Of a DNA stretch of 64,000 nt, positions 50,477 to 58,796 are shown in pieces. A program made the translations under genes and the position numbers. The notes beneath the pieces were generated by a model. The model was given only the letters and a program-made list of their open reading frames with translations, had not been told where the DNA came from and did not search any database. This DNA comes from Methanobacterium sp. (GTDB lineage: Archaea > Methanobacteriota > Methanobacteria > Methanobacteriales > Methanobacteriaceae), in NCBI GenBank assembly GCA_016222945.1, contig JACRPY010000002.1, positions 496,001 to 560,000 of the forward strand. The letters run 5' to 3'. Position 1 is the stretch's first letter, and the number at the start of each line of letters is the position of its first letter.

Positions 50477-50967
50477 ATGGTTTTAAATTTATTCAAAAGA
50501 AACAAACTAAGAAAGTTAACCGATAAAGGCATTAAACTTAGAAAAGAAGGTAAATATGAAGAAAGTATTAGATATTATGATGAGGCCATAGAGTTAGACC
50601 CTAAATTTAAATACGCATGGTTAATAAGGGAAATAGTTTATCTGATTTAAAAGAATACTATGAAGCAATTCAGTGTTATAACAATGCATTAAAAATAGAT
50701 CCAGAATTTGATTATGCTTGGGGAAATAAAGGTATTGCTTTAAGTGAACTCGAAGAATACGAAAAAGCATTAGAATGCTACAATAAATCATTGCAAATAA
50801 ACCCTGATTCTGAAATGACAATTAGCTACAAATGTACTGCACTCCGTAATCTTGGAAAATACAATGAAGCATTGGAATGTTACAACAAAGCATTAGAATT
50901 AAATCCTTCTTTTGAAGAAGCACTTGAAGCTAAAAAAGAACTTTTAGAGTTGATGGATGAGAATTAA
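50477..50967 (+). pseudogene. TPR repeat protein with a one-base deletion
   Basis: ATG 50477 follows AAAGGAGTAA and opens VLNLFKRNKLRKLTDKG, then a TPR unit ending ELDPKFKYAW. After TGG (50618-50620) the frame runs into a stop, while the next frame continues perfectly as VNKGNSLSDLKEYYEAIQCY with three more TPR units to 50967. One lost base after 50620 (TGG-Gtt-AAT) explains the break. The intact protein would have about 163 residues, like the TPR gene at 49599. It starts 15 bases after the orphan tail. Deletion or sequence error cannot be told apart here. Confidence 0.75.
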
Positions 50968-51001
50968 TTAAATATTTATTTATTTTTAAATTATAGACTA
51001 A

Positions 51002-51232
51002 TTATTGAGTAGCCCTACTGTTCAAGCAATAATAAAACATCCCCTAACTCAAAAAGCAATAGGATACGGTAAAAAAATCATATCTTACGGGAAAACAGCA
51101 TACAACACACTTAAATCCGTGGGCAGCACAATATACAACGGAATCAAATCAATAGGAACAACAATCTGTAACGGAGCCCAATCACTAGGAAACACAATTT
51201 ATAAAGGAATAACAAACATATTCAGATGGTAA
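51002..51232 (+). pseudogene. Second orphan tail-like fragment with 11-residue repeats
   Basis: Immediately after a TAA (50999-51001) an open frame of 76 codons reads SSPTVQAIIKHPLTQKAIGY and then an 11-residue repeat: TLKSVGSTIYNG, IKSIGTTICNG, AQSLGNTIYKG, ending ITNIFRW. The only possible start is TTG 51005 without a ribosome binding site. The start of the fragment resembles the DPIVQSKTFK part of the other tails and it too ends in Trp, so it seems to be the 3' end of another surface protein type. It is followed after ten bases by the second family A gene. Confidence 0.55.
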
Positions 51233-51242
51233 GGAGATAGAA

Positions 51243-51959
51243 ATGTTTTTAAAAGAAAAACCAGCCCAAGAAGTAGCAGAAAAAGTACTAAAAGACTTTA
51301 ACGATGTTGAAGGATTAAAAGAAGTAGTGGATGGTATATTAAGTTTAACTGATTCATGGGTTTATGAGAAGCTAGTTCATGGTGTTGTTATGGATCCTCG
51401 TGTGAATTCGGGGGATTATGATGAACCTTCAAAGTTAATTAGGTTTGCAGCAGATAATATGAGTAAATTCCCCTTAAACATGCCATTTGCACCACTAATA
51501 ACTGCAAAAGACGTTTTAGTAATCCACACACCAATTTATGATTTGTTCAGCATTAATATAGGTCGGGATTTTACTCCTGAGGATTTAAATAAAATTTTTT
51601 ATGGTGAAATGGCTGCAAGAATACTTTTCATGCTTGAAGAGTTCGATTCAAATCAAGAAACACCCCAACCAACTAAAAAATTCTTTAAAAGGTTAGGTAA
51701 GATTAAATGGAATGATAAAAAAACAAAAAAACTCTTTAATGACCTATTTGAAATAAGGTATATGTCTGTATTTAATAAATGGAAAGGTGCCGATGGACAA
51801 ACACCAATCTTCACAAATACTGAAAATGCTTTTTTGAAGCTTTTGTCGGGTTGTAGTGCTGTAGTTGAGAGTAGAAATAAAATAAACACTTTTGATATTT
51901 TTAGGGCACATAAAACATATTTGAAACTTATACGTACTGATATTAGTAAGTTAATGTGA
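51243..51959 (+). CDS. Unknown cytoplasmic partner protein (family A paralogue)
   Basis: Not recognised. The 238-residue protein (ATG 51243 behind AAGGAGAT) is a diverged paralogue of the 47446 product: shared blocks are ETPQPTKKFFKRLGKIKWND, KLLSGCSAVVESRNKINTFD and AHKTYLKLIRTD. It is helical, charged and without export signal. It follows the second tail-like fragment by ten bases, repeating the tail-then-partner order. The N-terminal half, which differs most, would be the part that recognises a specific partner if this is an immunity family; that is inference. Confidence 0.7.
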   Translation: MFLKEKPAQEVAEKVLKDFNDVEGLKEVVDGILSLTDSWVYEKLVHGVVMDPRVNSGDYDEPSKLIRFAADNMSKFPLNMPFAPLITAKDVLVIHTPIYDLFSINIGRDFTPEDLNKIFYGEMAARILFMLEEFDSNQETPQPTKKFFKRLGKIKWNDKKTKKLFNDLFEIRYMSVFNKWKGADGQTPIFTNTENAFLKLLSGCSAVVESRNKINTFDIFRAHKTYLKLIRTDISKLM

Positions 51960-51982
51960 ATTAAAAGTTATATCTTGGATGG

Positions 51983-52210
51983 ATGTGTTTAATGGTGAAT
52001 GTTAGGAAAGTTATTGCAATTGTTGTAGCGGTTTTAGTTTTTATTTTACTGTTTAGTGGTATAGCTATTGGTGTTCCAGCGATTTGGCCAGGCTATAGTT
52101 TTAGTAAGCATCCCTTGGAGCGATTGATATTATTAGGTTTCGTGTTTTTTGCAACAGCAATAACCTACGGCCTAATAAAAGGTAAAGAACCAGAACAAGA
52201 GACAAAATAA
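51983..52210 (+). CDS. Small membrane protein with two helices
   Basis: A 75-residue protein (ATG 51983, or ATG 51992) with two hydrophobic helices (about 10-33 and 48-66) joined by PAIWPGYSFSKHPLERL and a charged C-terminal tail KGKEPEQETK. Not recognised. It lies 23 bases after the second family A gene and closes the accessory island on this strand. Confidence 0.55.
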   Translation: MCLMVNVRKVIAIVVAVLVFILLFSGIAIGVPAIWPGYSFSKHPLERLILLGFVFFATAITYGLIKGKEPEQETK

Positions 52211-52212
52211 AT

Positions 52213-52356
52213 TTAAATCTTTTTATTTTTACTTTTATCCTTTCTAATTTTTCTTATTTTCTTTTTATTTGAATCTTTTTTAATTTTAAGATAAATAAGC
52301 CACAGTAGAAATAGAATTGATGCAAATCCGACCATTGCTGCTTTTAAATTAACCAT
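52213..52356 (-). CDS. Tiny membrane protein with lysine-rich tail
   Basis: A 47-codon frame on the minus strand starts at ATG 52356: MVNLKAAMVGFASILFLLWL, then a Lys-rich tail (KKDSNKKKIRKIRKDKSKNK). One membrane helix and a strongly basic cytoplasmic end make it look like a genuine small protein, and it fills the 52211-52452 spacer, which otherwise holds nothing. Not recognised; ribosome binding site weak. Confidence 0.4.
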   Translation of the reverse strand: MVNLKAAMVGFASILFLLWLIYLKIKKDSNKKKIRKIRKDKSKNKKI

Positions 52357-52452
52357 CTAATCATTTTTTATTCTATGAATGGGCAATATAAAACTTTTAT
52401 TATTAATTGAATCAAAATCATGAGTTACTGAGATCTTAGCTTCAGGTAAATA

Positions 52453-53112
52453 TTATTCTTGAGGAAAGTTAATTGTTTCTATGATTTTGAGTACAGTTGG
52501 GTTATTTATTGCTTCTACATCCATTACACGTAATTTATACAATATTGGTACTCCTTCATAATATTTAGTAAAATAATAGTTAATAAAACCATTCCCCTCA
52601 TAAATATCATATTCTGTTTTTGAATTATTTTCTACATAATGACCTACATAAAATTCAGGAGATGCAGAGTTATATGGGGGTTTTTTGAAGTCCTTGGCAG
52701 ACTTGGGGACGCTTACTTCAATTATAATTTCATGGGGAATGTCAGAATGATTTAAACTATTCTTATGTAAATTTTCATGTTTTTTGTAATTAGTTTTTAG
52801 AGCAATATACCGGTTATTAGGATCAGCTTCAATTTCATATTCTGTTTCTTCAGATGATATTTCTAAAGCTGAATTGTATTGAAAACTAAGGCCTTTTTTA
52901 TTGTATATGTTTACATTATTAGAATTAAAAGTATATACAACGAGAAGAATGCCCATGCCTATGAGAAATATTAAGAAAAGTATAATTATTATGCCATATT
53001 TTTTATTTTTAACATCTTGTGTTTGGTTTAAACTGTAGCCACATTCTTTACAGAACTTAGCATCTTTTATATTTTCTTTTCCACACTTCGGACAAGAACT
53101 ATCCATACTCAT
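52453..53112 (-). CDS. Zinc-ribbon membrane protein with PsbP-like extracellular domain
   Basis: The 219-residue protein has an N-terminal zinc ribbon (CPKCGKENIKDAKFCKECGY), one membrane helix (about 42-64) and an extracellular domain (about 75-219) resembling the PsbP-like domain of the 40993 lipoprotein (IIETINFPQE at the end corresponds to INSFKIK). This layout is frequent in methanogens; function is unknown. ATG 53112 or 53106 is the start. Confidence 0.7.
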   Translation of the reverse strand: MSMDSSCPKCGKENIKDAKFCKECGYSLNQTQDVKNKKYGIIIILFLIFLIGMGILLVVYTFNSNNVNIYNKKGLSFQYNSALEISSEETEYEIEADPNNRYIALKTNYKKHENLHKNSLNHSDIPHEIIIEVSVPKSAKDFKKPPYNSASPEFYVGHYVENNSKTEYDIYEGNGFINYYFTKYYEGVPILYKLRVMDVEAINNPTVLKIIETINFPQE

Positions 53113-53190
53113 TCCTCTATAAAAATAGATAACATAGGTTTATATTTATATAAATTTCATTATAGATTTAAATCTTCAATTTAAAGTGAA

Positions 53191-54741
53191 TCATGGCCAA
53201 GTAAGTAATTTAGGAACTTTAACTCCTTTGAATCTTTCTTTTACATCTTCTGGCCAGTTTTCAGGGTTAAAACCTTTCTGTGCAAGGAATCCGAAAACCC
53301 AGCGGGTTAAACCAATACCTGTACATCCTGTCCAGATTCTGTGATTATGGGTTTCTTTAACTGAAAAACCTTCAATAAAATGTGTTCCATGAATATTAGC
53401 TGAAACTACAGCAACACCTTTCTCCTGACCAGGTACAGTTATCCTCATTTCCTTTTTAGGGATATCTGGAAACTCAATTCCTCTTTCTTCAACTTTTCTA
53501 CCTTCTAAATAGAACGGATCGTCACCTACTTCTGTGTACCATTCCAATTCCATTTCATCAGCGAGTTTATGGGAAATATCAACAGTTGCATCCCTTATTT
53601 TTTCAGTTTCTTCAGGAGTTCCAAGCCATACAAGCTCTATACGCTGGAATTCATGCACACGGTCAAGTCCTTTTGCTCCTCCAGCTTCCCAACGGTATGT
53701 CCATCCGCTTCTGTCAAAGAATTTTATAGGAAGGTCCTTTTCATCCACTACCTCGTGGCTTAAAAACTCATAGAACGGTTCGCACTGTGCTGGAGCCAGT
53801 ACATAGGAAGGGTCCTTTAAACCTTCTTTTAGGAGGTCAATTGGAACTTCACGTTTAATTGCAAGTTCGTCACGGAATTTATTAAATGTTTCTGGGTCTC
53901 TACGCGGCGCACTGCAATAGTACATTCCTTCTGGAAGTCCTTACAGGTATTTCATTTTATCCATCACTGGAATAGGGATTAATTTAGGGAAGAGACATTC
54001 TACAAAGTCAAGCTCATAAATCATTTTTTCTATGAATATATCTTCAAGAGCACGTTGTAATGCTACAAGTGGGGGGGCATAGAACCATTGTCCACGTCCA
54101 GGAAACTTTTTAACCCATCCAAGCTCTGCAGCTTTTTCAGTGGGGTCTCCTTCAAAGAAAATTTTATGTTTACTACTTTTTCCTATAATTGTTCCAGGTT
54201 CAACTTTAGTGACTTGCTTTGTAAGTATGTCTGAAGGCATTTCACCTATTTCAGGAGTTTTAGTTACTATCTCATTGTTTACATACTTAATAACTCTATC
54301 AATAATGTGTTTTCTTAAATCTCCTTCTTCTAAATCTTTAAACTGGAGAATTATTTCATTATCTTTAATTTCAAAGTTATCTACATAAGGAACATCTTTT
54401 AATTCGATTTCTTCTTCTGTGGGTATTTCAATTTTATAATCAGTTACAAGGATTTTTCTGATACCTAAATGATATTTTTTACCTAAAAGTTCAGTTAATG
54501 GCTTTTTGATACGTAATAGTGCATCATGGGCACGGCCACGTCTTCCTGATTCCATTTCAAGTTTTAAAGTGTTCCCTTTTAGATCCCAGCTTACTATCTT
54601 TGATGCATCTTGGATCTGGTCTTGAGGAACTCCTTTTAAAAATAATTCATTATTTGCTTCTTCTATGAACTTTTTAACATCTTCTTGGGCATTATCTGCC
54701 TCTTTACTAAATGTAATTTCTCCTTTAAGCGTGAATTTCAT
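53191..54741 (-). pseudogene. serS: Archaeal (rare-type) seryl-tRNA synthetase split by an in-frame TAA
   Basis: The methanogenic-type SerRS normally has about 513 residues. Here the frame from ATG 54741 (MKFTLKGEITFSKEADNA) runs 266 codons to TAA at 53941-53943 in the sequence MDKMKYL-stop-GLPEGMYYC, and the same frame continues without other fault to 53191. The family has Glu at this place, so one GAA-to-TAA change explains the break. All later features are intact, including the zinc Cys in PAQCEPFYEFLSHE and in WTGCTGIGLTRW. SerRS is essential; either this is a sequence error, or another SerRS gene exists, or the stop is read through. Translation could restart at ATG 53910 but would lack tRNA binding. 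Confidence 0.85.
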
Positions 54742-54768
54742 TTCCCCACCTCTAATTTGTAATAAAAC

Positions 54769-55005
54769 TTATTCTTCGTTTTTTGTAAAATCTATAATTT
54801 TTTCAGTCATCATCTCGCAAAACAAAATATCATCAACTGTTGCAAGGGCTGTTCTAAGCGAACTCGACTCTAATTTACATATAAGGCTACTCTCTGTAAC
54901 ATGTGCATTTACAAAGTTCATGTTATCGGGATTAAGTGAACCTAAGGCAATTTCTGCTTCTTTTTTTGTTTTATATGTGAAAGTAATTGTGGATTTAATT
55001 TCCAT
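54769..55005 (-). CDS. KEOPS complex subunit Pcc1
   Basis: A 78-residue Pcc1-like protein: KSTITFTYKTKKEAEIALGS, then NMNFVNAHVTESSLICKLES and LRTALATVDDIL. Pcc1 is the dimerisation subunit of KEOPS, which makes t6A37 in tRNA with Kae1, Bud32 and Cgi121. It lies between cooC and serS on the minus strand with short spacers (17 and 27 bases), so the three are likely one operon. Confidence 0.85.
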   Translation of the reverse strand: MEIKSTITFTYKTKKEAEIALGSLNPDNMNFVNAHVTESSLICKLESSSLRTALATVDDILFCEMMTEKIIDFTKNEE

Positions 55006-55022
55006 AGTTTTAATTCCCTATT

Positions 55023-55796
55023 TTAACTTAAAATATTTTCTGCAATTTTCTCTATGGACTTAAATGCAAAAGAATCAGGATAATCTAAAAGTGGTTTTCC
55101 TTCCATATCTGCTTTAATAACTGCATCATCTCGGGGAATGTTTCCAATGACTTCAAGTCCCATTTCTTTAAGTTTTGTGGTTACAAAATCATTTTCAGTT
55201 TCATTTGAAACTTTATTTATCACACAGGCAATTTTAGGAATTCCAATATCTCCAGCTAATCTTTTAATCCGCTCTGCAGTTTCAAGAGATTTTAAACCTG
55301 GTTCGACAACTATGATCATCAGGTCAACTGCTTCTGCTGTTTTTCTTCCCAAATGTTCTACACCTGCTTCCATGTCTAATATTATGATTTCGTCTTTTTT
55401 AAGGATTAAATTACGCATAAGTGCCTTAAGAAGTACAGAAGCTGGACAAACACATCCATCACCGCCTTTATCCACGGTACCCATTACAAGTAGCTTTAAA
55501 TTTCCTTCATCATCGTAATTTATGGATAAAGATTCGGGAAGGTCACTGATCTTGGGATTAATCTTAAAAACCTCTCCAAAGGATGATCCGGGCTCTGCAC
55601 CAGTTCTTTCTTTTATCAAGTCTTTCATCTTGGAAATGGGGACAATTGGTTCTGTTATACCAAGGCTTGATGCAAGGTTCATATCAGGATCTGCATCAAT
55701 AGCGAATACTTTATAACGTTGTGAGAATATACATGCTAGTGTTCCAGATAGGGTTGTTTTACCGACCCCTCCTTTTCCGGTTATCGCAATTTTCAT
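55023..55796 (-). CDS. CooC-type nickel-insertion ATPase
   Basis: A 257-residue P-loop ATPase of the MinD/CooC type. The deviant Walker A GKGGVGKTTLSG opens the chain, DADPDMNLASSLG follows, the CxC nickel-binding pair is in GDGCVCPASVL (about 112-118), and DMEAGVEHLGR is the Walker B region. CooC loads nickel into carbon monoxide dehydrogenase/acetyl-CoA synthase. With the CooT-like gene at 36996 the window holds two CODH nickel factors but no CODH genes. Confidence 0.88.
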   Translation of the reverse strand: MKIAITGKGGVGKTTLSGTLACIFSQRYKVFAIDADPDMNLASSLGITEPIVPISKMKDLIKERTGAEPGSSFGEVFKINPKISDLPESLSINYDDEGNLKLLVMGTVDKGGDGCVCPASVLLKALMRNLILKKDEIIILDMEAGVEHLGRKTAEAVDLMIIVVEPGLKSLETAERIKRLAGDIGIPKIACVINKVSNETENDFVTTKLKEMGLEVIGNIPRDDAVIKADMEGKPLLDYPDSFAFKSIEKIAENILS

Positions 55797-55931
55797 AATC
55801 TTTCCACCTAATACATGGCCATATAATCAAAGAGATAAATATTACAATCTCATCAATATGATTATTGGTGTATATAGAAGGGAAGGTTTATTAACTTATA
55901 GACTTAAAAATTTTAATAATGGAGGATTATT

Positions 55932-56414
55932 ATGACCAGATCATACACAAGAAAAGAATACATTAGAAAAATTCCTGGTTCCAGGATAGTTCAATATGAC
56001 ATGGGAAACCTTTCAGGGGATTTTCCTTTAACAGTAAGCCTTGCTTTAAAAAAACCAGCGCATTTATCTCATAACTCGTTGGAAGCAGCAAGGATTGCAT
56101 CAAATAGATATATGCAAAGAAGAGCAGGAAGGATGGGTTACCATCTTAAAATAAGGGTTTATCCTCACCACATTGTCAGAGAAAATCCAATGGCAACTGG
56201 TGCCGGTGCTGACAGGGTGCAGGACGGAATGAGAAAAGCATTCGGAAAACCTGTAAGCTCTGTTGCAATTGCAAAGGCAGATCAGAAGGTTTTAAGTATT
56301 CATACAAACAAAAGAAACTTTAAAGATGCAAAAGAAGCTCTAAGAAGGGCTGCAATGAAGTTCCCTGTGCCTTGCAGGGTTGTTGTTGATAAAGGTGAAG
56401 AATTAATAAAATAA
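55932..56414 (+). CDS. rpl10e: Large-subunit ribosomal protein L10e (uL16)
   Basis: A 160-residue protein with the L10e/uL16 pattern: RSYTRKEYIRKIPGSRIVQY at the N-terminus, ARIASNRYMQRRAG, KIRVYPHHIVRENPMATGAG and MRKAFGKPVSS. It sits near the tRNA binding site of the large subunit. The ribosome binding site GGAGGATT precedes ATG 55932. Confidence 0.96.
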   Translation: MTRSYTRKEYIRKIPGSRIVQYDMGNLSGDFPLTVSLALKKPAHLSHNSLEAARIASNRYMQRRAGRMGYHLKIRVYPHHIVRENPMATGAGADRVQDGMRKAFGKPVSSVAIAKADQKVLSIHTNKRNFKDAKEALRRAAMKFPVPCRVVVDKGEELIK

Positions 56415-56427
56415 AAGAGTGTTTAGC

Positions 56428-58725
56428 ATGAAGTATGTCGAATTTTTTGAAGAACTGAAAAAAGAAGATGTAGACATAGCTGGTGGAAAGGGCGCAAATT
56501 TGGGCGAATTAACTCAAGCAGGAATTCCAGTACCTCCAGGATTTGTAGTAACCGCAAAAACCTATGACAAATTCATAAAAGAAACAGGTATCTTTGATGA
56601 AATAATGGGCATTCTTGATGCTATAGATGTCAACAATAATAAAGAACTACAAGAAGCCTCAATAAAGATAAAAAAAATTATTTTAGAAGCTTATGTCCCT
56701 GATGATATAAAAACAGTTATAATTGAGGCTTACAATGCATTATGTGGGAGGATTGGCAGAGAAAATGTATTTGTCGCTATAAGATCCTCTGCAACTGCAG
56801 AAGACCTTCCTGAAGCATCATTTGCAGGTCAACAGGACACATTTTTAAATATTAGGGGAGCAGAAGATGTTTTAGAGTATGTACAGAAATGTTGGGCATC
56901 TTTATTTGAATCCAGAGCTATTTTTTATAGAGAAGAACATAATTTTGATCATTCTAAAGTTTATATCGCTGTAGTGGTTCAAGAAATGGTAGACGCCGAA
57001 AAAGCAGGCGTAATGTTCACAGTACACCCATCAACCGGAGAAGAGAAAATATTAATTGAAGGAGCATGGGGATTAGGAGAAGCTGTGGTATCAGGTACCG
57101 TTACGCCAGATACGTATTGGATAGACAAAAACACCGGCGAAATCCTTGAATCTGTAATCAGCGAGAAAAACATAATGTTTACAAAGGACCCTGAAGCTGG
57201 AAAAACAGTGAAAATAAATGTTCCAGATAACCTTAAAAATAAGAGGGTTTTAAGCACTGCTGAAATTGCAGCACTTACAAATATGGGCAAAAAGATTCAT
57301 AATCACTATGATTCTCCACAGGACACTGAATGGGCAATAAATAATGGAAAAGTCTTCATGTTACAATCAAGACCTGTAACAACAATTAATATGAGCAATG
57401 GTGGCGAAGCAGAAGAAAGTGTGGATGAAGAAAGAACAATGGTTACTAAAGGACTTGGTGCAAGCCCTGGAATGGCATCAGGTGCAGTTAAAATCATCAG
57501 CAGCATTGATGAACTTGATAAAATTCAAGAAGGAGACATTCTGGTTACAGTAATGACAACACCGGACATGGTTCCTGCAATGAAAAGAGCTGATGGAATC
57601 ATTACTGATGAAGGCGGAGTAACCTGTCACGCTGCAATTGTTTCAAGAGAGCTTGAAATTCCATGTGTTGTTGGAACTGGCGATGCAACTAAGATTCTTG
57701 AGGAAAATGAAATAGTAACACTTGACGGAAATAAAGGAACCGTGTATAAGGGAAAACTCAAAGAAGCAGATAAAAAAGAAACAGGCAAAGAACAACCTGC
57801 AATAATGGCACAAGCACCAATTCTAACAGTTACAGAAGTTAAAGTAAATGTCAGCATGCCAGAAGCTGCTAAAAAAGCTGCAGCAACAGGAGCTGATGGT
57901 GTAGGTCTTCTTAGGACTGAACACATGATGCTAACATCTGGAGTGCACCCTAAAAAGTTCATAACTGATGGAAATGAGGATGAACTCATAAAAATCCTTG
58001 TAGAAAACATCTTGAAGGTTGTAGATGAATTCTATCCAAAACCAGTATGGTACAGAACTCTTGACGCACCAACAGACGAATTTAAAACTCTTGACGGTGG
58101 AGAAGACGAGCCATATGAACATAATCCAATGCTCGGATGGAGAGGTATCAGAAGAGAATTAGATGAGCCTGAAATCTTAAAAGCTGAATTTAAAGCTATT
58201 AAAAAGCTTCATGAACAAGGATACACTAATATTGGAATAATGATTCCATTGGTACAGCACCCTGATGAACTTCGTAAAGCCAAGCAAATAGCTGAAGAAG
58301 TGGGTTTAAAGCCACATAAAACAATTGACTTTGGTATCATGGTGGAAACACCTGGAGCTGCTCTTACTATTGAAGATTTCATTGCTGAAGGTGTTGACTT
58401 TGTAAGCTTTGGAACAAACGACTTAACTCAATACACACTTGCAATTGACAGAAACAACGAACACGTAGCAGATCTTTACACTGAAAAGCATCCTGCAGTC
58501 TTGAAACTTTTAGTTCGTGTTATAAAGATTTGTAATGAGGCAGGAGTCAAAACCAGTATCTGCGGACAAGCTGGAAGCATGCCTGAAATTGTTGAAAAAC
58601 TTGTCGAGGCAGGAATTGAAAGTGTATCTGCAAATACCGATGCTGTTGCAACTGTAAGGGAAGTTGTGGCTAGGGTTGAAAAGAAACTTGTCCTAAAAGC
58701 TGCAAGGAAACGTTTACAGGAATAA
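56428..58725 (+). CDS. ppsA: Phosphoenolpyruvate synthase
   Basis: The 765-residue enzyme converts pyruvate and ATP to PEP, the first step of gluconeogenesis in this autotroph. The N-terminal ATP-grasp part has GGKGANLGEL and AIRSSATAEDLPEASFAGQQ, the phospho-His is in GGVTCHAAIVSREL (about 400), and the C-terminal PEP barrel has GTNDLTQYTLAIDRN and the active Cys in SICGQAGS. GTG 56419 gives a longer frame; ATG 56428 matches the family N-terminus. Confidence 0.96.
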   Translation: MKYVEFFEELKKEDVDIAGGKGANLGELTQAGIPVPPGFVVTAKTYDKFIKETGIFDEIMGILDAIDVNNNKELQEASIKIKKIILEAYVPDDIKTVIIEAYNALCGRIGRENVFVAIRSSATAEDLPEASFAGQQDTFLNIRGAEDVLEYVQKCWASLFESRAIFYREEHNFDHSKVYIAVVVQEMVDAEKAGVMFTVHPSTGEEKILIEGAWGLGEAVVSGTVTPDTYWIDKNTGEILESVISEKNIMFTKDPEAGKTVKINVPDNLKNKRVLSTAEIAALTNMGKKIHNHYDSPQDTEWAINNGKVFMLQSRPVTTINMSNGGEAEESVDEERTMVTKGLGASPGMASGAVKIISSIDELDKIQEGDILVTVMTTPDMVPAMKRADGIITDEGGVTCHAAIVSRELEIPCVVGTGDATKILEENEIVTLDGNKGTVYKGKLKEADKKETGKEQPAIMAQAPILTVTEVKVNVSMPEAAKKAAATGADGVGLLRTEHMMLTSGVHPKKFITDGNEDELIKILVENILKVVDEFYPKPVWYRTLDAPTDEFKTLDGGEDEPYEHNPMLGWRGIRRELDEPEILKAEFKAIKKLHEQGYTNIGIMIPLVQHPDELRKAKQIAEEVGLKPHKTIDFGIMVETPGAALTIEDFIAEGVDFVSFGTNDLTQYTLAIDRNNEHVADLYTEKHPAVLKLLVRVIKICNEAGVKTSICGQAGSMPEIVEKLVEAGIESVSANTDAVATVREVVARVEKKLVLKAARKRLQE

Positions 58726-58796
58726 AAATACTTATTTTCTCTTTTTACACTTTTTTTTATTTTAAACTTGATTAAATTATTTTTTAGGGAATTAAA

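Noticed and set aside
49599..50967. TPR genes as proven immunity proteins
   Set aside because: Their position after tail fragments is suggestive, but TPR proteins bind many partners and no toxin domain is identified, so function was not assigned.
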